Source: Microbacterium halimionae (GTDB lineage Bacteria; Actinomycetota; Actinomycetes; Actinomycetales; Microbacteriaceae). From it: 64,000 nt of DNA. The stretch covers positions 1,178,001 to 1,242,000 of the forward strand of contig NZ_JAAOZB010000001.1 in NCBI RefSeq assembly GCF_011761265.1, in the 5' to 3' direction. Positions within the stretch are counted from its first letter, which is position 1, and every line of letters starts with the position of its first letter. This document shows positions 15,299-25,162 of this stretch, piece by piece. The notes below the pieces were generated by a model. It ran no database searches. It was not told the origin of the DNA and saw only the letters and a program-made list of their open reading frames with translations. A program made the position numbers and the translations under genes.

Positions 15299-16144
15299 AT
15301 GAGAATCGCAGTCACGGGATCGTCCGGAAAACTCGGCGCCGTTGTCGTCCGGGAGCTTCGCGCCGCAGGTCACACCGTCATCGGGATGGATGTCGTCGGT
15401 ACCCGTGGCCCGGGATTCGTGCAGGTCGATCTCACCGACTACGGCCAGGTGGTTGATGCGTTCACGGCTGTCGGCGACCAACACGACGGCGTTGACGCCG
15501 TTGTGCACCTCGCGGCAATTCCGGCCCCCGGCATCCGGCCCGATGTCGCGACGTTCCACAACAACATGCCGGGCACGTTCAACGTGTTCTGGGCGGCAGC
15601 TCGCCTCGGCATCACGAAGATCGTCTACGCCTCGAGCGAGACAGTGCTTGGCCTTCCGTTCGATGTGCCGCCTCCCTATGCGCCGGTCGATGAGGAATAC
15701 CCCGCGCGACCCGAGTCGGTGTACTCGCTCGTCAAGCACCTCGAAGAGCAGATGGCCATCGAACTCGTGCGGTGGAATCCGGAGCTCTCGATCACGGCGC
15801 TGCGTTTTTCGAACGTCATGGTTCCCGAGGACTACGCCGAGTTCCCCTCGTTCGATTCTGATGCCATGATCCGCAAGTGGAACCTGTGGGGCTACATCGA
15901 TGCCCGCGACGGCGCACACGCCGTGGAGCGAGCCCTCGAGGTTGCACCCGCCGGATTCGAGCGCTTCATCATCGCCGCCGCCGACACCGTCATGACGCGA
16001 CCCAACGAAGAGCTGCTCGCCGAAGTGTTTCCCGACGTGCCGCTTCTGCGCGAGGTGGGAGTCAACGACACGCTGCTTTCGATCGACAAAGCACGCCGGA
16101 TGCTCGGCTACGCTCCGCAGCACAGTTGGCGCGATCACGTCTAA
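15299..16144 (+). CDS. Extended SDR-family NAD-dependent epimerase/dehydratase
   Basis: A 281-residue protein starting RIAVTGSSGKLGAVVV, the glycine-rich NAD(P) site of extended short-chain dehydrogenases. A YSLVKHLEEQ segment supplies the YxxxK catalytic pair, and KIVYASSETV supplies the Ser. This is the pattern of NAD-dependent epimerase/dehydratases acting on sugar nucleotides or uronic acids. The substrate is not predictable. GAGAGGA lies about 9 nt before the ATG. Confidence 0.82.
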   Translation: MRIAVTGSSGKLGAVVVRELRAAGHTVIGMDVVGTRGPGFVQVDLTDYGQVVDAFTAVGDQHDGVDAVVHLAAIPAPGIRPDVATFHNNMPGTFNVFWAAARLGITKIVYASSETVLGLPFDVPPPYAPVDEEYPARPESVYSLVKHLEEQMAIELVRWNPELSITALRFSNVMVPEDYAEFPSFDSDAMIRKWNLWGYIDARDGAHAVERALEVAPAGFERFIIAAADTVMTRPNEELLAEVFPDVPLLREVGVNDTLLSIDKARRMLGYAPQHSWRDHV

Positions 16145-16159
16145 GCGCCGCAGCGTGGT

Positions 16160-16306
16160 ATCGTAGATCTTTGGTGCCTGTGCCCGCTAGCCAGGTACTA
16201 CGAACGTGAGCCCTCCACTGGCGTCTTGTAGAGACATCCGTCATTTGCAAGCACCCCGGAGCGGGATTCACGAACTTCTCCGTTCGACAAAGAAAGCAGC
16301 ACTACA
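16160..16306 (+). promoter_or_regulatory. Untranslated leader of rplM-rpsI, possible autoregulatory leader
   Basis: The 162-bp gap before rplM begins with a TATCGT hexamer (near 16157) that could be a -10, leaving a leader of about 140 nt. Long leaders before rplM are common, and some bind ribosomal protein L13. I see short self-complementary segments but cannot fold it reliably. Confidence 0.4.
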
Positions 16307-16753
16307 GTGACGCGCACTTATACCCCCAAGACTGGTGAAATCCAGCGCGATTGGATCGTGATCGACGCAACTGACGTCGTTCTCGGTCGCCTGGCATCGC
16401 ACGCTGCCACGATCCTTCGTGGCAAGCACAAGCCCACCTTCGCCAACCACGTCGACGTCGGTGACTTCGTCATCGTCATCAACGCTGGCGCTGTTGCACT
16501 CACCGGCCAGAAGCTCGAGAAGAAGAAGGCTTACCGCCACTCCGGTTACCCGGGTGGACTCAAGTCGATCACCTACGCCGAGCTGCTCGAGAAGAACCCG
16601 GTGCGCGCCATTGAAAAGGCCGTGCGCGGAATGCTCCCCAAGAACAGCCTGGGTGCCCAGCAGCTGTCGAAGCTGAAGGTCTACGCCGGTGCCGAGCACC
16701 CGCACGCCGCTCAGCAGCCCACGACGTACACCTTCGACCAGGTCGCCCAGTAG
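16307..16753 (+). CDS. rplM: 50S ribosomal protein L13
   Basis: A 148-residue protein of the expected length, with the L13 signatures [27 protein letters not shown] [15 protein letters not shown] and [11 protein letters not shown]. It is a primary assembly protein of the large subunit that binds 23S rRNA. The start is GTG. It forms an operon with rpsI 29 nt downstream, as in nearly all bacteria. Confidence 0.97.
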   Translation: MTRTYTPKTGEIQRDWIVIDATDVVLGRLASHAATILRGKHKPTFANHVDVGDFVIVINAGAVALTGQKLEKKKAYRHSGYPGGLKSITYAELLEKNPVRAIEKAVRGMLPKNSLGAQQLSKLKVYAGAEHPHAAQQPTTYTFDQVAQ

Positions 16754-16782
16754 GCGTTCCTTAAAGGATTCAGGACATCATC

Positions 16783-17265
16783 ATGGCGCAGATCTCTGAG
16801 ACGATCGATACCTCCAACTACTCCACCGAGTCCGCAGCCGAACCGGCCGCCGTTGCCGCAGAGCGCCCCGTGCTCTCGGTTCCCGGCGCAGCCGTCGGCC
16901 GTCGCAAGCAGGCTATTGCCCGCGTGCGTCTGGTACCCGGCTCCGGCGTGATCACGGTCAACGGCCGCACGTTCGAGGACTACTTCCCCAACAAGCTGCA
17001 CCAGCAGCTGATCAACGACCCCTTCACTGTGCTGAGCCTCGAAGGCGGCTACGACGTGATCGCTCGCATCTCCGGTGGTGGCCCTTCGGGTCAGGCCGGC
17101 GCGCTGCGTCTCGGCATTGCCCGCTCGCTCAACCAGATCGACGAAGAGAACAACCGCGCCACTTTGAAGAAGGCCGGATTCCTTTCGCGTGACGCTCGTG
17201 TGAAAGAGCGTAAGAAGGCTGGTCTCAAGAAGGCCCGCAAGGCTCCTCAGTACTCGAAGCGCTAA
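16783..17265 (+). CDS. rpsI: 30S ribosomal protein S9
   Basis: 160 residues: an actinobacterial acidic N-terminal extension (about 1-32), then the S9 core ([17 protein letters not shown] and [22 protein letters not shown]), ending in the basic tail [12 protein letters not shown] that reaches the ribosomal P site. It is the second gene of the rplM-rpsI operon and is followed 14 nt later by glmM, which may be cotranscribed. Confidence 0.97.
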   Translation: MAQISETIDTSNYSTESAAEPAAVAAERPVLSVPGAAVGRRKQAIARVRLVPGSGVITVNGRTFEDYFPNKLHQQLINDPFTVLSLEGGYDVIARISGGGPSGQAGALRLGIARSLNQIDEENNRATLKKAGFLSRDARVKERKKAGLKKARKAPQYSKR

Positions 17266-17279
17266 GCGCTCCGGTACTT

Positions 17280-18635
17280 ATGGCGCTGTTCGGTACGGAC
17301 GGTGTGCGGGGCCTTGCAAATGGCTCCCTCACCGCCGACCTCGCGCTCACCCTGGCCCAGGCGACTGCTGTCGTTCTGGGCCAGGGCCGCACGGCAGAAG
17401 CACGCAAGGCCGAAGGTCGGCGTCTGACAGCCGTGGTTGCCCGCGATCCGCGGGTCTCCGGTGAGTTTCTCTCGGCAGCTGTGTCTGCCGGGTTGGCCTC
17501 ATCGGGTGTCGACGTGTTCGACGCTGGGGTTCTTCCCACCCCCGCAGCGGCGTTTTTGGTAGCCGACATCGATGCCGACTTCGGCGTGATGGTTTCGGCG
17601 TCCCACAACCCTGCCCCCGACAACGGGATCAAGATTTTCGCACGCGGCGGCGTGAAGCTCCCCGACGAGGTTGAGCAACGCATCGAAGCCGCTCTCACGG
17701 CTCCTAAGTTCCAACCGACGGGCGCTGGCGTTGGCCGCATCCGCCGCTTCGCTGACGCGGAAGACCGCTATGTGCTGCACCTGCTGAAGTCACTGCCGCA
17801 CAAGCTCGACGGCCTGCACGTCGTGCTCGATTGCGCGCACGGCGCAGCATCGGGGGTATCGCCCGAGACATTCAAGGATGCCGGAGCCCGCGTCACAGTC
17901 ATTGGTGCTGACCCCGACGGGCTCAACATTAACGACGGTGTGGGTTCGACTCACCTCGGCGTGCTGGCCGAAACTGTCGTCCGCCTCGGTGCCGACCTCG
18001 GAATCGCACACGATGGTGACGCCGATAGGTGCCTCGCTGTTGATGCTCACGGCAACACTGTCGATGGCGACCAGATTATGGCGATCCTCGCGGTGGCGAT
18101 GAAGGATCGTGGGGTGCTGGCATCCGACACGCTCGTCACGACCGTCATGAGCAACCTGGGGCTTCACCGCGCGATGGCCGAGAACGGCGTCAACGTGTTG
18201 TCGACCGCTGTCGGCGACCGCTATGTGCTCGAAGAGATGAATCGCGGCAAGTACTCCCTCGGCGGTGAGCAGTCGGGTCACGTCATCATGAGCGCGTTCG
18301 CGACGACCGGTGATGGGCTGCTGAGTGGGCTGCACATCATGGCCGAAATGGCGCGGCAGAAGCGCACCCTCGCTGAACTTGCCACCGTCATGACGGTGTA
18401 TCCGCAGGTGCTCATCAACGTCGACGGGGTAGACCGCACCCGGGTTGCTGACGCTGGAGTAGCGGATGCTGTTGCCGCCGCAGTGCGAGAGCTCGGTGAC
18501 GAGGGGCGAGTTTTGCTGCGAGCGTCGGGTACCGAAGCACTCGTACGCGTCATGGTCGAGGCATCCGAGGCTGAGGTTGCAGAGCGCATCGCGCAGCGCC
18601 TCGCATCAGTTGTGCGCGAACGCCTCGCGCTCTAG
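17280..18635 (+). CDS. glmM: Phosphoglucosamine mutase
   Basis: A 451-residue enzyme converting glucosamine-6-phosphate to glucosamine-1-phosphate on the route to UDP-GlcNAc. The start [14 protein letters not shown] is diagnostic. The phosphorylated serine is Ser108 in [11 protein letters not shown], the metal loop reads DGDADRC, and the sugar loop is GEQSGH. A C-terminal phosphate-binding [11 protein letters not shown] is present. It follows rpsI closely, and the partner glmS lies 9 kb downstream. Confidence 0.96.
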   Translation: MALFGTDGVRGLANGSLTADLALTLAQATAVVLGQGRTAEARKAEGRRLTAVVARDPRVSGEFLSAAVSAGLASSGVDVFDAGVLPTPAAAFLVADIDADFGVMVSASHNPAPDNGIKIFARGGVKLPDEVEQRIEAALTAPKFQPTGAGVGRIRRFADAEDRYVLHLLKSLPHKLDGLHVVLDCAHGAASGVSPETFKDAGARVTVIGADPDGLNINDGVGSTHLGVLAETVVRLGADLGIAHDGDADRCLAVDAHGNTVDGDQIMAILAVAMKDRGVLASDTLVTTVMSNLGLHRAMAENGVNVLSTAVGDRYVLEEMNRGKYSLGGEQSGHVIMSAFATTGDGLLSGLHIMAEMARQKRTLAELATVMTVYPQVLINVDGVDRTRVADAGVADAVAAAVRELGDEGRVLLRASGTEALVRVMVEASEAEVAERIAQRLASVVRERLAL

Positions 18636-18741
18636 CCGCGGGCTCAGCTTGTGCCGAACAAAAGCACAATGGTGTGAGGATGGAAGCACCCGTGCTTGAT
18701 GCGGAACGGGACAGCGACGATGCCGAATGGGGGATGCCGCC

Positions 18742-19872
18742 ATGGTGCCAGATCGTGCGCGCCGCGTAACTGTGTATGACGTTGCCGCGCGCGCTGGTGT
18801 GTCTATCGCCACTGTATCGTTCGCGTTTCGTCGACCCGATGAAGTGCGCGCGGCGACGCGCGAGGCGGTGCTGACCGCGGCGCGTGAGCTGGGCTACGCT
18901 CCGAGCGGTTCTGCGCGCGGGCTTGTTTCGCGACGCACGGGATCTCTCGGTCTTCACTCGTTCGACATGCTCATCGAGCGGCCTCAAGACGAAGAAGCGC
19001 CCGAGGGGGCTGCGGTCGACGCTGATCTTGACCTCTCGGCGGACACGCTGCCGTGGGCAGCGCTCGGCGATGACGTGCACTCGGACCCTCTTGCGTATCC
19101 GCTCTACGTCGACGAGATTCAACGTGGTTTCGAGCTTGAGGCGCGCCGTCGTGGGCACAATGTGTTGCTTTCCAGTGGAGGGCGTAGCACTGCAGACGTC
19201 GCGGATACTGCGGGACGCGTCGACGGCCTGGCCGTCTTTCCATCTATCGTCGCCCGGGAGTCGCTTGCGCACATCACGCAGACAATTCCTGTCGTGCTCT
19301 TCAGTAGCCCCATAGCGAGTGCTGACGGTTACCACCGCGTGCTTGTTGACAATGTGCAGGGTATGCAGGACCTCGTGGCTCACCTTGTGCAAGACCACCA
19401 GATCACCGACCTGGCTTTTGTCGGCGGGCCGGCGGCCGCCGACTACGCCGAACGTTTCGCGGGGATGCAGTCGGCTATGAGGCGCTTTGGGCTCACTCCA
19501 GCGAGCGAGCCCCTCGATTCTTCGCTGCTGGGAGATACGCGTCCCTTGGCTCGGGTGCGAGAACTAGCAATCGCTGGCGCGCTGCCACGTGCTCTTATCT
19601 GCGCGAGCGATCAGCTCGCCCTCTTCACGTTTGAAATTCTCAGGTCGGTTGGCTCGCGTGTGCCCGAAGATGTCGTTGTCACCGGGTTTGATGGTGTGCT
19701 CGCGAGCCGCCTCAGTGTGCCGCGTCTGACGACTGTGCGCCAGCCCATGGAGGCGATGGGCCGGGTGGCGGCCCAGCTGCTCGCGAATGCTGCGGGGGCG
19801 CCGCCGCAGATGCCTCGAACCCTGCGTCTCGGCACCCAGCTGCGGATCGGCCAAAGCTGTGGCTGCCCGTAA
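18742..19872 (+). CDS. LacI-family transcriptional regulator
   Basis: 376 residues. The N-terminal helix-turn-helix and hinge (VTVYDVAARAGVSIATVSFAF, split by one residue from RRPDEV) are typical LacI/GalR, followed by a periplasmic-binding-protein-like sensor domain. ATG 18742 is preferred over 18727 because GGGGGA lies 7 nt upstream. It directly precedes a sugar ABC transporter and beta-glycosidase operon, and a palindromic LacI-type site lies in front of that operon, so local repression relieved by a glycoside is likely. Confidence 0.88.
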   Translation: MVPDRARRVTVYDVAARAGVSIATVSFAFRRPDEVRAATREAVLTAARELGYAPSGSARGLVSRRTGSLGLHSFDMLIERPQDEEAPEGAAVDADLDLSADTLPWAALGDDVHSDPLAYPLYVDEIQRGFELEARRRGHNVLLSSGGRSTADVADTAGRVDGLAVFPSIVARESLAHITQTIPVVLFSSPIASADGYHRVLVDNVQGMQDLVAHLVQDHQITDLAFVGGPAAADYAERFAGMQSAMRRFGLTPASEPLDSSLLGDTRPLARVRELAIAGALPRALICASDQLALFTFEILRSVGSRVPEDVVVTGFDGVLASRLSVPRLTTVRQPMEAMGRVAAQLLANAAGAPPQMPRTLRLGTQLRIGQSCGCP

Positions 19873-19935
19873 ATCGGACCGCTGAAGCAGATAGTTGTGG
19901 ATGACGGCGCTGTGTGCATATGATTCATGCAACGC

Positions 19936-19953
19936 AATCTAAGCGCTTTGATT
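19936..19953. promoter_or_regulatory. LacI-type operator of the sugar transport operon
   Basis: AATCTAAGCGCTTTGATT, an 18-bp palindrome with a single unpaired position per arm and the AAGCGCTT core typical of LacI-family sites. It is 41 bp upstream of the binding-protein gene. Confidence 0.75.
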
Positions 19954-19993
19954 TAGAAAAATGTATGTGCTGTAAACGTTCGAGGAGGAACAA

Positions 19994-21262
19994 ATGCGAC
20001 GAAGCAGAATGCTCGCGGTAGTTGGCGCGGCAGCAGTGATCTCACTCACATTGGCGGGTTGCGGCCGCGCATCCGACAGTGAAGCGGGTGCCGCAGAGGC
20101 GACAACCCTCGGCGATGCCGAGGCGACAGGCACCGTCACGATGTGGGCGATGGGCGCCGAGGGCGAGGAGCTTCCAGCTTTCGTCAGTGCCTTCGAAGAG
20201 GCAAACCCCGGCGTCACGGTTGACGTCACAGCCATCCCGTGGGATGCCGCGCATAACAAATTCCAGACCGCGATCGCCGCAGGCAAGACTCCCGACATCG
20301 CAATGATGGGCTCGACCTGGATGTCGGATTTCTCGGACGCGTTCCAGACGGTGCCGACAGATCTTGATACGTCGGACTTCTTCGACAGCGCCCTCGAAAG
20401 CGCGACGATCGATGATCGTGCGGTGGGTGTGCCGTGGTACGTAGACACTCGAGTGCTCTACTACCGCACCGACGTCGCCGCGACAGCAGGGTGGGATTCC
20501 GCGCCGACCACGTGGGATGAACTCAGCCAGATGGCGAGTGACATGCAAACCAAGGGCGGCGCTGATTGGGGCATTCGACTCATCGCTGGCGGAAACGACT
20601 CGTTCCAGGGTTCGCTTTGGGCCCCCCTGTCTTCCGGAGCCTCACTCGAAGCCGACGACGGGTGGACGCTCGACACGCCAGAAATGGTTGCCGGGTTCGA
20701 GTATTACCAAAGCTTCTTCGCCGACGGGATCGCGGATCCGAATGCGGGCAACGCTTCGGGCGCGCAAGAAGTGGCATTCGTGAATGGCTCGACGCCGATG
20801 CTGATCGAAGGTCCGTTTGAGCGCGGTCAGCTCGATGAGATCGGTGGCGATGGCTTCAGCGACAAGTACACCACCGCAGTGCTCCCCACCGACGAGTCGT
20901 CGACGTCGTTCAGCGGCGGGGCAAACCTCGTCGTGTTCGACGATGCAGAGAACCCCACGGCTGCATGGCGTCTCGCGGAGTGGCTAAGTAACGCTGATAC
21001 ACAAACCGACTGGTTCGAAACGACCGGCGATCTCCCGGCCGCTCAGACCTCGTGGGATGACGCAGCCCTCAGTAGCGACGAAAAGCTTCAGCCGTTCGGC
21101 GAACAGCTGAAGACAGCAGTTGCACCGCCATCGGCGACCACCTGGGTGCAGGTTGCTGCCGCAGGCGACACGATGGTCGAGCAGATCACACAGCAGAGGA
21201 CCACTCCCGCAGAAGGTTTGGCTGCGCTGCAAAAGACGGCCGACTCACTCGGACTGGGCTAA
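19994..21262 (+). CDS. Sugar ABC transporter substrate-binding lipoprotein
   Basis: 422 residues: a signal peptide with lipobox SLTLAGC (Cys23 lipidated), then a family-1 extracellular solute-binding fold (TVTMWAMGAEGEELPAF and TPDIAMMGSTWMSDF). It captures an oligosaccharide and hands it to the two permeases that follow. GAGGAGG lies 6 nt before the ATG. No ATPase gene is in the operon, so a shared MsiK/MalK-type ATPase encoded elsewhere is expected. Confidence 0.9.
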   Translation: MRRSRMLAVVGAAAVISLTLAGCGRASDSEAGAAEATTLGDAEATGTVTMWAMGAEGEELPAFVSAFEEANPGVTVDVTAIPWDAAHNKFQTAIAAGKTPDIAMMGSTWMSDFSDAFQTVPTDLDTSDFFDSALESATIDDRAVGVPWYVDTRVLYYRTDVAATAGWDSAPTTWDELSQMASDMQTKGGADWGIRLIAGGNDSFQGSLWAPLSSGASLEADDGWTLDTPEMVAGFEYYQSFFADGIADPNAGNASGAQEVAFVNGSTPMLIEGPFERGQLDEIGGDGFSDKYTTAVLPTDESSTSFSGGANLVVFDDAENPTAAWRLAEWLSNADTQTDWFETTGDLPAAQTSWDDAALSSDEKLQPFGEQLKTAVAPPSATTWVQVAAAGDTMVEQITQQRTTPAEGLAALQKTADSLGLG

Positions 21263-21265
21263 CCC

Positions 21266-22243
21266 ATGTCGACTCTTCTCACTGCGCCGGCCGCCACGTC
21301 GAATTCCGGCGGCCGGGGCAGTGGGCGAGGCAAGACGTCTCGCCCGACTCGATCACCTGCTCAGCGTGCTGCCTACCGGCGCCGATCGCTGATCGCATGG
21401 GGATTCAGCCTGCCCTTCGCGATAGTGTTCGCGGTCTTCATGCTGCTCCCGATCATCAGCTCCTTTGCGATGTCGTTCACCGACTTCACGGCGAGCGATA
21501 TCCGGTCGCCGTTCGCCGTGAACTTCGCGGGGCTCGACCAGTACGTCGCTCTCTTCTCGGACGAACGTTTCGTGCGCTCTCTCGGCGTGACGGCAATCTT
21601 CGTCGTCGTCGGAATTCCGCTCACGATCGCGGTAGCTCTGGCCTTCGCACTAGCCCTCAACACCGGGCGAGGAAAACTCGTCTCGTTCTTTCGTGTGGGG
21701 TTTTACGCGCCTGTGGTCACGAGCATCGTCGCGGTATCGGTCGTGTGGCGCTACATCCTGCAGGACGACGGGCTTCTCAACAGTGCACTCGCAGTGATCG
21801 GCATCGATGGGCCGAACTGGCTCAACGACACGAACTGGGCACTGCCGTCGCTGATCGTCATGGCAATCTGGCGAAACGTCGGAACGCTCATGGTGATTTT
21901 TCTTGCGGGACTGCAGTCGATACCCACCGAAGTGAAAGAAGCTGCTCTCGTCGATGGTGCACGCTCAGGGCGTCGACTCGTGTCAATTACGCTGCCGCTG
22001 CTTCGTCCAACGATCCTGCTGGGCGCGGTCCTTATTTCGGTCGGCTATCTGCAGTTCTTCGAAGAGGCCTTCGTGATGACTCAGGGCGGGCCTCTCGACT
22101 CGACGCTCTCGGTCGCGTACTACACCTACCAACAGTTCGGATTCGGCAACTACGGCCTGGCATCCGCTGCGAGCTATGTGCTGTTTCTCGCAATTGCGCT
22201 TCTCAGCCTGCTGCAGTTCCGACTCTTGCGCTCAAAGGACTGA
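21266..22243 (+). CDS. Sugar ABC transporter permease (MalF/CebF type)
   Basis: A 325-residue permease: a basic N-terminus, about six membrane helices and the EAA loop (EVKEAALVDGARSGRRLVSITLPLL) that contacts the ATPase. It starts 3 nt after the binding-protein stop. It should form the channel with the next gene product. Confidence 0.92.
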   Translation: MSTLLTAPAATSNSGGRGSGRGKTSRPTRSPAQRAAYRRRSLIAWGFSLPFAIVFAVFMLLPIISSFAMSFTDFTASDIRSPFAVNFAGLDQYVALFSDERFVRSLGVTAIFVVVGIPLTIAVALAFALALNTGRGKLVSFFRVGFYAPVVTSIVAVSVVWRYILQDDGLLNSALAVIGIDGPNWLNDTNWALPSLIVMAIWRNVGTLMVIFLAGLQSIPTEVKEAALVDGARSGRRLVSITLPLLRPTILLGAVLISVGYLQFFEEAFVMTQGGPLDSTLSVAYYTYQQFGFGNYGLASAASYVLFLAIALLSLLQFRLLRSKD

Positions 22244-22245
22244 AC

Positions 22246-23169
22246 ATGGCTACCGTCTCATCTCTTACCGGCCCGGTGACTGACCCGGATCCAGAAACAG
22301 CCTCGTCGATCGTGATCAAGGGCCGCCGCAAGCGCAGTCATGCGGGGACTGACCCCTCACGGATGTCGACCCCGGTCGTCATCATTTTGAGTGCACTGCT
22401 TTTGCTCTGGCTCGTACCGTTCGCCTGGATGGTGCTCGGAAGCGTCAAAACCCAGGGGGAAATCCTTCAGCAACCGCCCACGTGGTGGCCGCAGAATCCC
22501 ACGTGGGAGAACTTCGCCGCGTGGATCGGTCAGCTGAACTTCACGACGTTCTTCACTAACAGTGCGGTCGTCGCCATTCTGACTGTCATCGGTAACCTCA
22601 TCTTCTGCTCGATGGTGGGCTACGCACTTGCAAAAATGGAGTTTGCAGGCAAACGCATCCTCTTCGGCACCGTCATGGTCACGCTCATGGTGCCGGGCGT
22701 CGTCACCTTCGTTCCACTCTTTGTGATCGCATCGAAGTTGGGCCTGCTCGACAGCTATGCGGGGCTTGTGCTGCCGTTTGTGACGGCTCCGATCGGGGTA
22801 TTCCTGATGCGTCAGTTCATGTTGGCCATACCTGATCCGCTGATTGAAGCCGCGCGTATCGATGGCGCGGGTGAATTCCGTATCTTTCTGCGCATTGTTC
22901 TGCCCCTGTGCGGTCCAGCCCTCGCAACGCTTGCGATCCTGACCTTCCTTTCGTCTTGGAATAACTTTCTGTGGCCACTTGTCGCGGCACAGAGCGAAAG
23001 CAGCTACACGCTTCCCGTTGCCCTCTCGCTCTACTCAACCGGTCAAAATGCCACCGACTATGGACTCCTCCTGGCCGGCTCAGTGCTGGTCATCGCCCCC
23101 ATCCTGCTGCTGTTCGTTTTCTTGCAGCGTTACTTCATCCGCGGCATTGCGACCGCGGGGCTGAAGTGA
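22246..23169 (+). CDS. Sugar ABC transporter permease (MalG/CebG type)
   Basis: 307 residues from the ATG at 22246, 2 nt after the previous stop. It has six membrane helices and the EAA loop (PLIEAARIDGAGEFRIFLRIVLPL). The reading frame is accidentally open back to 21397, but that part is antisense-free shadow of the first permease gene and has no start context. Confidence 0.92.
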   Translation: MATVSSLTGPVTDPDPETASSIVIKGRRKRSHAGTDPSRMSTPVVIILSALLLLWLVPFAWMVLGSVKTQGEILQQPPTWWPQNPTWENFAAWIGQLNFTTFFTNSAVVAILTVIGNLIFCSMVGYALAKMEFAGKRILFGTVMVTLMVPGVVTFVPLFVIASKLGLLDSYAGLVLPFVTAPIGVFLMRQFMLAIPDPLIEAARIDGAGEFRIFLRIVLPLCGPALATLAILTFLSSWNNFLWPLVAAQSESSYTLPVALSLYSTGQNATDYGLLLAGSVLVIAPILLLFVFLQRYFIRGIATAGLK

Positions 23170-23196
23170 CATTTCGAACCGATCGGAGAATCTTTC

Positions 23197-24357
23197 GTGA
23201 CTCAATTTCCCAGTGACTTTCTGTGGGGCGCGGCCACCGCGGCTCATCAAATCGAAGGAAACAACGTCAATTCGGACTGGTGGGAGCGCGAACATGCTCC
23301 CGGCACCGACGTGGCGCAGCCGAGCGGTGATGCGGCCGACAGCTTTCACCGCTTTCCCGAAGACATCGCCCTGCTCTCGGAGCGCGGTTTCAACGTGTAC
23401 CGCTTCAGTATCGAGTGGGCGCGAATCGAACCGGAGCCCGGTTTCATCTCAAAAGCTATGCTGCAGCACTACCGCAGAATGATCGAGGGATGCCTCGCGG
23501 CCGGCCTCAAACCGATGGTCACTCTGCATCACTTCACGACGCCGCGATGGTTCGCGCACCGCGGCGGATGGCGCGCGGCGGACGCTCCTGAGCTGTTCAT
23601 CCGCTACGTCGAGACAGTGCTGCCCATCCTTCGAGATGTCGAGTGGATCTGCGACATCAACGAGCCCAATATGGTCGCGATGACACGGGGCGAAGAGGGT
23701 ACCGAGATGGCTGCGGCAGCGCTCCCGTCTCCCGATGCACTCATCACTGAGCGCCTCATCGAATCCCACCACCGAGCGCGCGAGGTGCTGTCGACGCTAC
23801 CGGCACTTAGCGGGTGGTCGATCGCTGGGCAGGCTTTTCACGCGGCACCCGGCGGCGAAGAAGAGATGCGCGCATACCGATACCCGCGTGAAGATGTCTT
23901 CTTAGAAGCATCCCGTGGGGACGGCTTCATTGGAGTGCAGGCGTACCTTCGCACCTTCATCGGAAAAGACGGACCACTCCCGGTTCCCGAGGGAACGGAA
24001 ACGACCCTCACCGGCTGGGAGTACTTTCCGCAAGCGCTCGAAATCTGCTCGCGTCACGCATGGGACCTCACGAGAGGCGTGCCCCAGTTCGTGACCGAAA
24101 ACGGCATCGCGACAGCTGATGACGAGCGACGCAAGGATTACACCTTCGGCGCGCTTAGCGGACTGGGCCGTGCGATGGCCGACGGGATCGACGTGCGCGG
24201 ATACCTTCACTGGTCGCTGCTCGACAACTACGAGTGGGGCAGCTTTGATCCCACATTCGGTCTGGTCGGATTCAACCCCGACACGTTCGAGCGTCAGCCT
24301 AAGCCGAGTATCGACTGGCTCGCGCAGATCGCTCGCACGGGAAACCTCGCACGCTAA
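23197..24357 (+). CDS. Glycoside hydrolase family 1 beta-glycosidase
   Basis: A 386-residue cytoplasmic enzyme of the (beta/alpha)8 type. The start FPSDFLWGAATAAHQIEGN is typical GH1, the acid/base glutamate is in CDINEPNMVAM, and the nucleophile glutamate is in FVTENGIAT. It is shorter than the usual 440-480 residues, with a compact middle section. Placement after the sugar transporter suggests it hydrolyses the imported beta-glycoside, for example cellobiose. GTG start with CGGAGA about 8 nt upstream. Confidence 0.9.
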   Translation: MTQFPSDFLWGAATAAHQIEGNNVNSDWWEREHAPGTDVAQPSGDAADSFHRFPEDIALLSERGFNVYRFSIEWARIEPEPGFISKAMLQHYRRMIEGCLAAGLKPMVTLHHFTTPRWFAHRGGWRAADAPELFIRYVETVLPILRDVEWICDINEPNMVAMTRGEEGTEMAAAALPSPDALITERLIESHHRAREVLSTLPALSGWSIAGQAFHAAPGGEEEMRAYRYPREDVFLEASRGDGFIGVQAYLRTFIGKDGPLPVPEGTETTLTGWEYFPQALEICSRHAWDLTRGVPQFVTENGIATADDERRKDYTFGALSGLGRAMADGIDVRGYLHWSLLDNYEWGSFDPTFGLVGFNPDTFERQPKPSIDWLAQIARTGNLAR

Positions 24358-24569
24358 CCAGATGCGCTCTGTAACACCCGGGTAATACAGCGCGCATATT
24401 CTGAGTTCGCAACGTAAGCCGTTGCGGGCCATCGGGCCACAAAATCTCGGTGGAAAAGTGCGAGACGCGGGTGTCATTCGACGCCCCGCCGCGTGACGAC
24501 CACGGCTTGCTGTTCGTCGTCACGTGAGTCTCAACTCCTGTAGACCGGTGGAAGTGTGAGAGTTCAGAC
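24358..24569. other. Intergenic region between the GH1 gene and the flavin reductase gene
   Basis: No gene or strong hairpin was seen. A GAGAG sequence near 24557 is the probable ribosome-binding site of the next gene. Confidence 0.3.
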
Positions 24570-25097
24570 ATGACTGTGAAAGTTTCGGTTGTCGTAGGCA
24601 ACCCCAAGCCCCAATCGCGCACGCTCAAGGTAGCAACGACTCTGGTTGAGCATCTGTTTGCCGACGACACGTACGACCTCAAAGTCATCGATCTTGCTGA
24701 CCATCAGAGTGAGATCTTTGCGTGGCCGTCCGAAGAAATGAGCGCGCTCAACGCCCACGTCGCTGAGAGTGACCTGGTTGTTTTTGCGTGTCCGACCTAC
24801 AAGGCGACCTACACGGGATTACTCAAGGCGTTCCTTGACCGCTACCCAGCGAACGGACTTGCCGGCGTTGTGGCAATTCCGGTGCTGACGGGCGCTGATC
24901 TGACGCACTCGATGGGTCCGACTGTCAACCTTGCCCCGTTGCTGGTCGAGCTTGGCGCCATCGTGCCTGGTCGCGGTTTCTATTTCGTTGCGAGCCAGAT
25001 GGACAAGATCGACGAACTCGTTGCTGCCGCGGCATCCGAGTATCGCTCGAACTTCGCCAAGGTTGCGTTCCTCGCAGGCCCAGGGGACATGTCCTAG
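24570..25097 (+). CDS. NADPH-dependent FMN reductase-family protein
   Basis: A 175-residue flavodoxin-like protein starting VSVVVGNPKPQSRTLKVA, the phosphate-binding loop for FMN, followed by FACPTYKATYTGLLKAFLDR as in SsuE/ArsH-type flavin reductases. It probably reduces FMN or small acceptors with NADPH. It stands alone, so the partner is unknown. Confidence 0.85.
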   Translation: MTVKVSVVVGNPKPQSRTLKVATTLVEHLFADDTYDLKVIDLADHQSEIFAWPSEEMSALNAHVAESDLVVFACPTYKATYTGLLKAFLDRYPANGLAGVVAIPVLTGADLTHSMGPTVNLAPLLVELGAIVPGRGFYFVASQMDKIDELVAAAASEYRSNFAKVAFLAGPGDMS

Positions 25098-25162
25098 GGC
25101 TCGCGCTCATTCCCTCGGGCTGCCGGCGGTGTTCCTCATCCCGCTGCCGGTGGCCTGAGTCA

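Noticed and set aside
21397..22245. Upstream extension of the second sugar permease frame
   Set aside because: It overlaps the first permease gene in another frame; the ATG at 22246 directly after the previous stop gives a normal permease.
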